A stretch of 64,000 nt of DNA, from assembly GCF_008312835.1 (NCBI RefSeq), contig NZ_VSKS01000006.1:1-64000 (forward strand), in the 5' to 3' direction. This document shows, in pieces, positions 1-7,504 of this stretch (position 1 is the stretch's first letter; every line of letters begins with the position of its first letter). The translations under genes and the position numbers were made by a program. Below the pieces are notes generated by a model, which saw only the letters and a program-made list of their open reading frames with translations, was not told the origin of the DNA and made no database searches. Source of the DNA: Streptomyces marokkonensis. GTDB taxonomy: Bacteria; Actinomycetota; Actinomycetes; Streptomycetales; Streptomycetaceae.

Positions 1-93
1 TTCACCTCCACCGGCACCGGCATCAACGCACCCGTCAAGGCCTGGGACTCCGGCACCGGATCCTGGACCTGGGACCGAACCAAGATCGGCTGA
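1..93 (+). CDS. C-terminal end of a secreted FG-GAP/VCBS-like repeat protein (partial)
   Basis: The open frame runs in from the left edge and stops at the TGA at 91-93, leaving 30 residues. They read as one repeat unit rich in Thr, Gly, Trp and Asp, with the string AWDSGTGSWTWDR. This resembles units I remember from Streptomyces secreted FG-GAP/VCBS-type proteins, where Trp-Asp-Ser turns recur. Such units often follow a trypsin-like domain, so this may be a tandem relative of the next gene. The start and the rest of the protein lie outside the window. The family call is an inference from a short tail. Confidence 0.55.
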   Translation, partial: FTSTGTGINAPVKAWDSGTGSWTWDRTKIG

Positions 94-121
94 CCACGCG
101 TATATCGCACCGACATCGTGA

Positions 122-187
122 AGACGTGGTCTCGCGCGGACTGCGAGTCCTCACGGGACGCCACACCGGGTGCCCGAGACCACGTCT
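122..187. terminator. Long-armed inverted repeat between two secreted-protein genes
   Basis: The arms at 122-134 (AGACGTGGTCTCG) and 175-187 match perfectly over 13 bp and enclose about 40 nt. A smaller hairpin (GGACT/AGTCC) sits inside the loop. It lies 29 bp after the upstream stop codon, so a factor-independent terminator is the simplest reading. There is no T-run, as is usual in Streptomyces. Confidence 0.5.
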
Positions 188-299
188 CCACTGAACATCA
201 GATCCGCCGAGCAGCACCCTCACCCGCGCCTCGGCTCCGTCCCTGCGGGGGCCCGTCGAGCGCGTGAGCCACACGTCTCCCACCAAGGAAACCAAGGTC

Positions 300-1469
300 A
301 TGCGACACCTCAGAGGCCATCGCCGCGCCCCCTTCACCAGAGCATTCCCCACACGCCTCGCCGCGGCACTCGTCGCCGCGCTGCTGGCGCTGAGCGCCAC
401 CCCCGCGAACGCCGTCTCCGGCACCGCCGCGGTCGACGGCACGCTCGCGTTCACCACCCGCCTCGAAATCGGCGACGGCCAGAAGGCCTGCTCCGCCGCC
501 CTGGTACACCCGTACTGGCTGCTCACCGCCAGCAGCTGTTTCGCCGACGACCCGGACGCGAGCCTCGCCATACCCACCGGCGCGCCCAAGCTCAAGACCA
601 CCGCGACCATCGGCCGCACCGACCTCACGACCTCCGGCGGCGAGACCCGCACCGTCGTGGAACTCGTCGCACACCCGTCACGGGACGCCGTCCTGGCGCG
701 GCTCAGCCGCCCGGTCACCAGCATCACGCCCGTGAGTCTGGCCGCCGCCGCAGCCACGCCCGGCGAAAAGCTGACGGTGGCCGGCTACGGCCGCACCGCC
801 ACCGAATGGGCCCCGCTGCGCCTGCACAGCGGCACCTTCACCGTCGACTCGGTCACCGCGGAGACGGTCGCCACCACCGGCGAGAACGGCGCGAGCGTCT
901 GCATGGGCGACACCGGCGGCCCGGCCGTGCGCCTGGCCGACGGCAAGGCCGAGCTGGTCGCCGTCAGCAGCAAATCCTGGCAGGGAGGTTGCTTCGGCAC
1001 CGATCCGGCCGTAACCCGGACCGGCGCGGTCAGCACCCGTGCGGACGACCTGCGCTCCTGGGTCGGCTCCACTGTCGCCGTTCCCGCTCCGGCTGCGGCC
1101 GGTGCCTGGCGTGCTTACGGCAACACAAACCCGATCACTTCCAGCTCCAGCACGTGGCGTTGCGCCAGCAGTGAGACGATCGCCACCGGCGTGATCGCGC
1201 AGGCCTGCGCGATCAGGTCGTCCAACGGAAGCGGGGTCCAGGCAGCGGTGATCGTGCGCAACAACCGATCTAGCCTCTATGGCGCGGAAGCGCGTATGGA
1301 TCTGTATACCGCCTCGGGCACGCACTTGGGCGACTGGAAGTGCCCGTCCTCGGGGGTTGGGGCGAACTCCTGGTCGGTCTGCTTCGGAACAACCCTCGCA
1401 GAGAGCAGCCCGGTGAACTCGTTCGGGACGCTCAACGGTACATATCTCGGCCTGTCATCGAATGCCTGA
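300..1469 (+). CDS. Secreted S1 trypsin-fold protein lacking catalytic His and Ser (probable pseudoprotease)
   Basis: This 389-residue protein is probably exported. An Arg-rich n-region and a hydrophobic stretch end at an Ala-Asn-Ala site near residue 38. Residues 45-270 follow the chymotrypsin fold. At the catalytic His block it reads LLTASSCF, so position 79 is Ser instead of His. The Asp is kept (D129), and the nucleophile block is GDTGGP with Thr205 in place of Ser. Two of three triad residues are therefore gone, which argues for a binding or scaffold role. Residues from about 285 to the end form a second Cys-containing domain I do not recognise; its codon use is visibly less GC-biased (AGA, TCT, TAT, TTG), suggesting separate origin. 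ATG 300 was chosen over GTG 264 because AAGG lies just upstream of it. Confidence 0.75.
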   Translation: MRHLRGHRRAPFTRAFPTRLAAALVAALLALSATPANAVSGTAAVDGTLAFTTRLEIGDGQKACSAALVHPYWLLTASSCFADDPDASLAIPTGAPKLKTTATIGRTDLTTSGGETRTVVELVAHPSRDAVLARLSRPVTSITPVSLAAAAATPGEKLTVAGYGRTATEWAPLRLHSGTFTVDSVTAETVATTGENGASVCMGDTGGPAVRLADGKAELVAVSSKSWQGGCFGTDPAVTRTGAVSTRADDLRSWVGSTVAVPAPAAAGAWRAYGNTNPITSSSSTWRCASSETIATGVIAQACAIRSSNGSGVQAAVIVRNNRSSLYGAEARMDLYTASGTHLGDWKCPSSGVGANSWSVCFGTTLAESSPVNSFGTLNGTYLGLSSNA

Positions 1470-1804
1470 ACCGGGGCCGATCGCCCCGAAGGGCTGAAGC
1501 CTTGTCCAGCAAGTGATGACTGAGTCTCCTTCCTCTGTGTTGTGAAGGTGAATTGGTCAGGTCAGGGGATGGCGATGTGACAGAGCCCCCGGTCGTTGGC
1601 GGTGTTGTCTCCACTCGACGCCGTCGACACTCCGGGGGCTCTGCTGGTTCCGTTTCCTTCCACGCTGCGAGGTGCCACATGAGCTGGTTGAGCACGTCTC
1701 CTGACTCAACCACGCACCGAAGGCGTCAACTGCATGTGTCGTACGCCGCCCTCGTGGGCCTGCCGTGCGGCGAAGAGGCGTAGCTGTACGAGACGTATCG
1801 CGTG
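1470..1804. other. Intergenic region with no convincing gene
   Basis: Between the convergent trypsin-like and XRE genes I see no open frame with Streptomyces codon bias or a ribosome binding site. GC content is lower than in the neighbours over 1500-1580 and 1700-1760. The only clear structure is the hairpin at 1581-1643. The lower GC next to an atypical gene end is compatible with decayed mobile DNA, but I recognise no transposase remnant. Confidence 0.5.
1581..1643. terminator. Long-armed inverted repeat downstream of the pseudoprotease gene
   Basis: Arms CAGAGCCCCCGG (1581-1592) and its exact complement (1632-1643) enclose 39 nt that can themselves fold (CGACGCCGTCG). The design is like the repeat at 122-187: 12-13 bp arms and a loop of about 40 nt. 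It may be a bidirectional terminator for the convergent genes, or a remnant of a mobile element. Confidence 0.5.
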
Positions 1805-2719
1805 CTAGGCGTAGCGCTCCTGGATGGTGGTGCGCAGCAGTTCCACGGAGTCGCGGGGCTTGAGCGCCTCGTCGGCGAGGCGGTCCAGCGCGATCCGGTA
1901 CTCCTCCGTCTCGTCCAGGTCCTCGAGGAAGTTGGCGCTCCTGATGTGCTCCAGGTAGACCACGTCGGGCAGGTCGAGCCCGCCGAAGCGCAGATAGGTC
2001 ACCGGGATCGCGGGAGCCGACGCGTTCGTCACGTCCAGCGGCACGATCTGCAGCGTCACATTGGCCCGCCCGGCCATCGTCACCAGGTGCTCGAGCTGCT
2101 CGCGCATCACCGCGGGACTGCCCAGGACGCGCAGCAGGACCGACTCGTCGATGACGGCCCACAGCTGCGGCGCGCCCTCGCGCCGCAGCAACTCGGCACG
2201 GCGCATGCGCAGTTCGACCCGGCGCTGCACCTCGCTCGCCGGGGCGTTCGGCAGCCCCCGCTCGACCACCGCGCGGGTGTAGGCGGCGGTCTGCAGCAGT
2301 CCGGGGACGTACTGGATCTCGAAGGTGCGGATCGTGGCGGCGGCCTCCTGGAGCCCGACCAGGCGGTCGAACCACTCGGGCATCAGCCGCTTGTCGTACC
2401 GCTGCCACCAGCCCGGCTCTCCGGCCCGCTGGAGCAGTTTGAGCAGCACCGAGGCCTCGTAGTCGTCGGTGCCGTACAGATCCAGCAGCGCGCGGACATC
2501 ACGCTCGGTCGGTGGGCGGCGGCCCTTGCCGGACTCGATGCGGGACAGCTTCGCCCCGCTGAAGCCGACGGAGCGCGCCGCCTGGTCCTGGGACAGCGCG
2601 GCGTCCTCGCGGAAGCCCGCCAGCTGCACGCCGACCAGCATCTTCAAGAGGGTCGGCGCGGGCTCGGGCCTGTCCAGATAGGGTTCCAGACGGGAGATTC
2701 GATGCGACGCGGCGGACAT
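1805..2719 (-). CDS. XRE-family HTH regulator with DUF5753 domain (WhiJ-like)
   Basis: 304 residues. The N-terminal 35-90 form a helix-turn-helix of the XRE type (LSQDQAARSVGFSGAKLSRIESG). Residues from about 105 to 290 match the DUF5753 domain, with the usual stretch around PGLLQTAAYTRAV and the VTLQIVPL strand. Proteins of this build (WhiJ and its many paralogues) are cytoplasmic regulators of development and antibiotic production in Streptomyces, and usually pair with a small DUF397 protein. Here that partner lies directly upstream on the same strand (2875-3105), and an RsbW-like ATPase gene is divergent next to it, completing the classical triad. The start is the ATG at 2719. The 155 bp gap to the DUF397 gene suggests its own promoter. 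Confidence 0.9.
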   Translation of the reverse strand: MSAASHRISRLEPYLDRPEPAPTLLKMLVGVQLAGFREDAALSQDQAARSVGFSGAKLSRIESGKGRRPPTERDVRALLDLYGTDDYEASVLLKLLQRAGEPGWWQRYDKRLMPEWFDRLVGLQEAAATIRTFEIQYVPGLLQTAAYTRAVVERGLPNAPASEVQRRVELRMRRAELLRREGAPQLWAVIDESVLLRVLGSPAVMREQLEHLVTMAGRANVTLQIVPLDVTNASAPAIPVTYLRFGGLDLPDVVYLEHIRSANFLEDLDETEEYRIALDRLADEALKPRDSVELLRTTIQERYA

Positions 2720-2874
2720 CCTGACTCCCAGCAGACCGGCACAAGGGCGGTTTACACTATCGCATCTGACAGGGCCTCACCGCATCCGCGCGGGGGAGGC
2801 CCCGCAGAAGTGGGTGCTTGAATTCCGTTTCACCGGCGCCGCGCCGGGCGGACGGCGCCGGCTCCCGGGTCGCG

Positions 2875-3105
2875 TCAGACGAGATGGTCGAACTCGCCGT
2901 CCTTCGCGCCGGCCAGGAAGGCGGCCAGCTCCGCGGCCGTGTAGACGAGGGCGGGGCCGTCGGGGTCACGGGAGTTGCGCACGGCGATCCCCCCGTCGGT
3001 CAGCGGGGCCACTTCGACACAGTTGCCCTCGGCGTTGCTGTGCCGGCTCTTGATCCAGCGGGCGTCCAACTGGCTGGCCCGCACTCCGTTCCGCACTCCT
3101 GGCAC
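2875..3105 (-). CDS. DUF397 small protein, partner of the WhiJ-like regulator
   Basis: 76 residues, the normal DUF397 size. The signature is present: W-x-KS-R-x-S near residue 20 (ARWIKSRHS), then NCVEVA, AVRNSRDP and a C-terminal segment FLAGAKDGEFDH. DUF397 proteins are thought to bind and counteract WhiJ-type HTH proteins. A longer frame runs up to 3279, but GTG 3105 is the best start because AAGGAG (3111-3116) sits at ideal spacing and the added N-terminus would not fit the family. Transcribed in the same direction as the XRE gene and divergent from the ATPase gene. Confidence 0.88.
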   Translation of the reverse strand: MPGVRNGVRASQLDARWIKSRHSNAEGNCVEVAPLTDGGIAVRNSRDPDGPALVYTAAELAAFLAGAKDGEFDHLV

Positions 3106-3291
3106 CGCTGTCTCCTTGCTGTTCGCGTTCCCCGCCGCCCACGGCTTCCCGCCACCCGCGGCTTCCCACATGGCGAAAAATCTCGCGCAATTTCTCGTGC
3201 AATTGCACGCGGGCGTTGTCAGCGTGGATAATAGCCGCGGCGTCAACCCCCATGTAGGCGCCTTGTCCTGACGACGCATCGAGGAGATGCC
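3106..3291. promoter_or_regulatory. Divergent promoter region of the WhiJ-like triad with a perfect palindrome
   Basis: The region between the DUF397 gene and the ATPase gene contains GTGCAATTGCAC at 3197-3208, a perfect 12 bp palindrome, followed by TTGTCA and GGATAAT-like sequences at about 3216-3232 that could be a promoter reading toward the ATPase gene. The AT content is locally high. A palindrome between divergent regulator genes is a natural operator candidate for the XRE protein. No experimental consensus was available to me. Confidence 0.5.
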
Positions 3292-3852
3292 GTGTCATCA
3301 CCTGCGCATCCAGTGCTCCGGCCGCCGGCCGTGGCCGTGATACCGGTGGGTGGTCCCGGCACGGCCCCGGCATCCCCCCACGCACCGCTCCCGGCGGTGC
3401 CGTACGGGGATCCTCACCCGGTGCGGGAGACGGTCCGCGCCGTGTCCGCCTCGGCGGCGCTGCGCATCACCTGCGGTCCGGAGGGCCTCGCCCGTGCGCG
3501 GTCCTTCACACGGGACACCCTGGACGTCTGGTCGCTCGGCCACCGCTGCGACGACGCCACCCTCGTGATGACCGAGCTGGCCGCCAACGCCGTGACCCAC
3601 GCGGCACCGGGCCGCGCGGGTGTGCCCGACGTCCGGCTCGGATTCCACCTGGAACCGGCGCACCTCCTGCTCACCGTCTCCGACCCCGACGACCACCCGC
3701 CCGTCCGCACGCCCGGTGCCTGCTCCGGCCTGGAGGAGCACGGCCGGGGGCTGTACATCGTCGACGCCCTGTCCGAGGCGTGGGGCTGGGCCCCGGCGGC
3801 TCCGGCCGGCAAGACGGTGTGGGCCCGGTTGTCGACCCACCCGCCCACCTGA
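3292..3852 (+). CDS. RsbW-like ATP-binding protein (anti-sigma factor/serine kinase type)
   Basis: 186 residues with a GHKL ATPase fold of the HATPase_c_2 kind. The N box is in MTELAANAVTHAAPG (around residue 90) and the G2-type box is HGRGLYIVDALSEAWGW (around residue 150). About 55 residues of proline-rich sequence precede the domain. Such proteins bind or phosphorylate anti-sigma antagonists in partner-switch systems, and one typically accompanies WhiJ/DUF397 pairs. The GTG start follows GAGGAG at 3281-3286. The specific sigma factor or antagonist cannot be read from the sequence. Confidence 0.87.
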   Translation: MSSPAHPVLRPPAVAVIPVGGPGTAPASPHAPLPAVPYGDPHPVRETVRAVSASAALRITCGPEGLARARSFTRDTLDVWSLGHRCDDATLVMTELAANAVTHAAPGRAGVPDVRLGFHLEPAHLLLTVSDPDDHPPVRTPGACSGLEEHGRGLYIVDALSEAWGWAPAAPAGKTVWARLSTHPPT

Positions 3853-3881
3853 CACGACTGCCGCGGAAAGGCACCCACGCC

Positions 3882-4427
3882 ATGCGCAGCGCTTCGACGG
3901 AACAGCCGAGCAGCGAGCGCCCTGTGCGCCACACGTCCCCCACCGGAGTGGCACGGACCACGCCCCTCACGGCACTGTCCCGCGTGCCGTGGGCCGACAT
4001 GCAGGACTCCACCGGATCGGCGGCGGCGATCCCGCTGCTGCTCAACGGCATCGCCTGGGGGGACCCCGGTACGGCCCTGGCCGCCCTGGAGGATCTGCGG
4101 AAACGGATTTGCCAGTACGGCTTCGTCACGGAGCAGGCGACCGCCGCCACGGTCCCCTTCCTCTGGGAGCTGGCCCAGCTCCCGCACGTCACCTGCCGGG
4201 CCCGGATCATCGAGCTGCTCAAGGCCATCGCCGACGCCCGGCAGTGGGAGAGCACCGCCGCCGCGTACCCCAAGCTGCTCAACCACCGGGAGAACCCGGT
4301 GGTCTGGGAGCGGGCCGCCCGGCAGGCGGTGCGCGCCCGGCGCGGCGACCTGAGCCGGCTGCTGACCGAGCCGGACACCGAGATCGCCCGCGCCACCACG
4401 GAACTCGCCCGCGCACTGGCCGACTGA
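3882..4427 (+). CDS. Conserved helical protein, possibly HEAT-like
   Basis: 181 residues, mostly alpha-helical by composition. Repeating helix pairs (IPLLLNGIAWGDPGTALAAL, then TVPFLWELAQLP, then RIIELLKAIADAR) resemble HEAT-type repeats. No catalytic motif, signal peptide or membrane segment is visible. The ATG at 3882 is chosen because GGAAAGG precedes it; the frame is open further upstream but overlaps the ATPase gene. It follows that gene by 29 bp and is probably cotranscribed. Function is unknown. Confidence 0.75.
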   Translation: MRSASTEQPSSERPVRHTSPTGVARTTPLTALSRVPWADMQDSTGSAAAIPLLLNGIAWGDPGTALAALEDLRKRICQYGFVTEQATAATVPFLWELAQLPHVTCRARIIELLKAIADARQWESTAAAYPKLLNHRENPVVWERAARQAVRARRGDLSRLLTEPDTEIARATTELARALAD

Positions 4428-4503
4428 GGCATCGGGCGGATCTTCCGGGGTGGCCCGGTCATGGAACGCGCGCGACCTTCGGGGGACGAGTCGCGCAGGG
4501 GGA

Positions 4504-4543
4504 GGGTCGCGCGCGGCCGAGGGGGGAAGGCCGCGCGCGACCC
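4504..4543. terminator. Strong GC hairpin terminator
   Basis: Perfect 15 bp arms at 4504-4518 and 4529-4543 with a 10 nt loop, 76 bp after the stop of the helical-protein gene. Confidence 0.75.
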
Positions 4544-4561
4544 GCGAAGCCGGTGCGAGGA

Positions 4562-4600
4562 CGAGGGGCGGCCCGCCGGTCGGCCGGGGGCCGCCCCTCG
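4562..4600. terminator. Second tandem hairpin terminator
   Basis: Arms of 12 bp at 4562-4573 (CGAGGGGCGGCC) and 4589-4600. It follows the first hairpin by 18 bp and ends 32 bp before the next start codon, so it insulates the SpoIIE phosphatase gene from read-through. Confidence 0.65.
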
Positions 4601-4632
4601 CCTCGCGTGGCGCGGCGGTGTAGACATGGCAC

Positions 4633-7371
4633 ATGGTCCGACTCGTGGGTCGATCCCAGACCCGGTCGCCCCTGCCGCCCGGCGCCGCGGCGTCCGCCCG
4701 GCGCCGACGGGAGGGAGGCGGCCGCTCTCGGTGGCATCCGGTGGCGGCACTGCGGTCGGTACTGAGCGGGCGCAGTGTCGCCGGACAGGTGTTCGTCCTG
4801 CATCTGGTGATCGTCCTGCTGCTGGTCGTGGCCGCCGTCGTGGCACTGGTGCTCCAGGTGCGAAGGGACACTACGCAGGAGGCCCGCAACCGTTCGCTCG
4901 CCGTCGCGGAGACCTTCGCGAACGCGCCGGGCATGGTCGAGGCACTGGACTCCCCCGACCCCACGGCGGTGCTCCAGCCGCGCGCCGAGGCGGCCCGCGA
5001 GCAGGCGCGCGTCGACTTCGTCGTCGTCATGAACACCGGCGGCATCCGCTACACGCATCCCAAACCGGACCGCATCGGCAAGCAGTTCGTCGGCACCATC
5101 GAGCCCGCGCTGGCCGGGGAGCCGGTCGTGGAGGAGATCGAGGGCACCATCGGACAGCTGGTGCAGGCGGTGGTGCCGGTCGAGGACGGCGACGGCACGG
5201 TGGTGGGCCTGGTGTCGGCCGGCATCACCACCGAGAACGTCGGCGGGGCCGCGGAGGCCCAGCTGCCGCTCGTCCTGAGCGCGGCGCTCGCCGCGCTCGC
5301 CCTGGCCACCGGGGGCGCGGCCCTGGTCAGCAGACGGCTGCTGCGGCAGACCCACGGCCTCGGCCCGCACGAGATGACCCGGATGTACGAGCACCACGAC
5401 GCGGTGCTCCACGCGGTGCGCGAAGGGGTGATCATCGTCGACGGTGACGGCACCCTGATGCTCGCCAACGACGAGGCGCGCCGTCTGCTCAGCCTGCCCG
5501 AGGACGCCGAGGGCCGGCATGTGCTGGACATCGGCCTCGACCCCGGCACCGCCGACCTGCTGTCCTCGGGACGGGTGGCCACCGACGAGGTGCACCGGGT
5601 GGGCGACCGGCTGCTGGCGGTCAACCAGCGGCCCACCGACCGCGCGGGCGGCCCGCGCGGCAGCGTCGCCACGGTCCGCGACTCCACCGAGCTGCGGGCC
5701 CTGTCCGGCCGGGCCGAGGCCTCCCGCGAGCGGCTCGACATGCTGTACGACGCGGGGGTGGGCATCGGGACGAGCCTGGACGTCACCCGCACGGCCGAGG
5801 AGCTCGCCGAGCTGGCCGTGCCCCGGTTCGCCGACTTCGTCACGGTGGACCTGTTCGAGTCGGTGCTGGCCGGCGGCCAGCCGGACGCGGCCGCCGCCCT
5901 GCGACGCACGGCCGTGACGGGGATCGCCGACGACGCGCCGCTCTACCCCAGGAACGAGAAGATCCGCTTCGTCGCGTCGTCCCCGCAGGGCCAGAGCCTG
6001 GCGAGCGGCCGCCCGGTCCTCGAGCCCCGGCTCGACGAGGCGCCGGGCTGGCAGGCGCAGGACGTCGAGCGCTCCGGTCAGATCGTGGACTTCGGCATCC
6101 ACTCGCTGATCACCGTGCCGCTGCGGGCCGGCTCCCTGGTGCTGGGCGTGGTCAGTTTCTGGCGTTCACGGAAGCCGGACCCGTTCGACGCCGAGGAGCT
6201 GGCCCTGGCCGAGGAGCTGGTGGCCAGGGCCGCGGTCTCCATCGACAACGCGCGCCGCTACACGCGCGAGCACAGCATGGCGGTGACGCTCCAGCAGAGC
6301 CTGCTGCCGCGCAGCCTGCCGGAGCAGAGCGCCCTGGAGATCGCCTACCGCTACCTTCCGGCGCAGGCCGGGGTGGGCGGGGACTGGTTCGACGTCCTGC
6401 CGCTGTCCGGCGCGCGGGTGGCGCTGGTGGTCGGTGACGTCGTCGGGCACGGCCTGCACGCGGCGGCAACGATGGGACGGCTGCGCACGGCGGTGCACAA
6501 CTTCTCCGCGCTGGACCTCCCGCCCGACGAACTCCTCGGCCTGCTCGACGAGCTCGTCGCCCGCATCGACCAGGACGAGGCCCAGGACGAGCAGGTGGCA
6601 CCGGTGACCGGGGCGACCTGTCTGTACGCCGTGTACGACCCGGTCACGCGGCACTGCACCGTCGCCCGCGCGGGCCATCCCCCGCCGGCCCTGGTCCGGC
6701 CGGACGGCAGCGTGGAGTTCCCGGACGTGCCCGCCGGTCCCCCGCTGGGGCTCGGCGGTCTCCCGTTCGAGTCGGCCGATCTGGAGCTGCCGGAGGGCAG
6801 CAGGCTGGTCCTCTACACCGACGGGCTGGTCGAGGACCGCGCGCAGGACATCGACGTCGGCCTGGAGCAGCTGCGCGAGGCGCTGTCCCGGGCCGGGGAC
6901 TCCCCCGAGGACACCTGCAGGGTCGTACTGGAGTCCCGGCGGCCGGTCCGGGCCGGGGACGACATCGCCCTGATCGTGGCGCGGACACGGGCGCTGGCCG
7001 CCGACCGGATCGCCGAGTGGCCGGTGCCGTCGGTCCCTGCGGCCGTCGGCGAGGTGCGGGCCGCGGTCGCCCGGAAGCTGGCCGAGTGGGGGCTGGAGGA
7101 GCTCACGTTCGGCACGGAGCTGATCCTGAGCGAGCTGGTCACCAACGCGCTCCGCTACGGCGGCAGCCCGATCCAGGTGCGCATGCTGCACGACCGCAAT
7201 CTGGTCTGCGAGGTCTACGACAGCAGCAGCACCTCGCCGCACCTGCGGTACGCGACGATGACGGACGAGGGCGGACGCGGGCTGTTCCTGGTGGCCCAGC
7301 TCGCCGAACGCTGGGGCACCCGCTATCTTCCCGCCGGCAAGGTCATCTGGGCTGAGCAGCCCCTCCCCTGA
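4633..7371 (+). CDS. Membrane sensor SpoIIE-type phosphatase with Cache, PAS, GAF and RsbW-like ATPase domains
   Basis: 912 residues. Transmembrane helices at about 53-75 and 212-233 flank an extracellular Cache-like sensor domain. Then come a PAS domain (255-345), a GAF domain (360-545), a PP2C/SpoIIE phosphatase (560-780) and a C-terminal HATPase_c_2 module (800-910). Metal-binding motifs of the phosphatase are visible: GGDWFDV, GDVVGHG and the final RAGDDIAL. The ATPase N box is ILSELVTNALRYGG. Proteins of this build dephosphorylate anti-anti-sigma factors and may also carry the opposing kinase, so one polypeptide could run a partner switch in response to an outside ligand. The ATG is 33 bp after a terminator; no clear ribosome binding site is seen. 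Confidence 0.92.
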   Translation: MVRLVGRSQTRSPLPPGAAASARRRREGGGRSRWHPVAALRSVLSGRSVAGQVFVLHLVIVLLLVVAAVVALVLQVRRDTTQEARNRSLAVAETFANAPGMVEALDSPDPTAVLQPRAEAAREQARVDFVVVMNTGGIRYTHPKPDRIGKQFVGTIEPALAGEPVVEEIEGTIGQLVQAVVPVEDGDGTVVGLVSAGITTENVGGAAEAQLPLVLSAALAALALATGGAALVSRRLLRQTHGLGPHEMTRMYEHHDAVLHAVREGVIIVDGDGTLMLANDEARRLLSLPEDAEGRHVLDIGLDPGTADLLSSGRVATDEVHRVGDRLLAVNQRPTDRAGGPRGSVATVRDSTELRALSGRAEASRERLDMLYDAGVGIGTSLDVTRTAEELAELAVPRFADFVTVDLFESVLAGGQPDAAAALRRTAVTGIADDAPLYPRNEKIRFVASSPQGQSLASGRPVLEPRLDEAPGWQAQDVERSGQIVDFGIHSLITVPLRAGSLVLGVVSFWRSRKPDPFDAEELALAEELVARAAVSIDNARRYTREHSMAVTLQQSLLPRSLPEQSALEIAYRYLPAQAGVGGDWFDVLPLSGARVALVVGDVVGHGLHAAATMGRLRTAVHNFSALDLPPDELLGLLDELVARIDQDEAQDEQVAPVTGATCLYAVYDPVTRHCTVARAGHPPPALVRPDGSVEFPDVPAGPPLGLGGLPFESADLELPEGSRLVLYTDGLVEDRAQDIDVGLEQLREALSRAGDSPEDTCRVVLESRRPVRAGDDIALIVARTRALAADRIAEWPVPSVPAAVGEVRAAVARKLAEWGLEELTFGTELILSELVTNALRYGGSPIQVRMLHDRNLVCEVYDSSSTSPHLRYATMTDEGGRGLFLVAQLAERWGTRYLPAGKVIWAEQPLP

Positions 7372-7504
7372 GGCATAAGCGGACCCGTGGAGTAGTCATA
7401 AGGGATACTTATGAGCTCATAGAACGGACCCGCGTACCAAGTAAGGCATGCCTCAGTTTAGGCTTCCTCACGAGTCGCCTGTCATCACTCGAAGGGAACT
7501 GACC
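7372..7504 (+). promoter_or_regulatory. fprA upstream region with two palindromes
   Basis: CATAAG-GGATA-CTTATG at 7397-7413 is an interrupted palindrome with perfect 6 bp arms, and CATAAG occurs again at 7374-7379. At 7444-7453 lies AGGCATGCCT, a perfect palindrome, followed by TTTAGGCT. The second site loosely resembles DtxR/DmdR iron boxes (consensus TTAGGTTAGGCTAACCTAA) but is not a good match. Regulation by a metal-responsive repressor is an inference. Confidence 0.4.

Noticed and set aside
35-757. Long minus-strand frames opposite the first genes, and similar long antiparallel frames throughout
   Set aside because: They mirror real genes; high GC removes stop codons from other frames, and their products are Arg/Pro/Gly-rich without domains.
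1553-1783. 76-residue plus-strand frame in the 1470-1804 gap, considered as a transposase remnant
   Set aside because: No recognisable motif, no ribosome site, and it spans the hairpin at 1581-1643.
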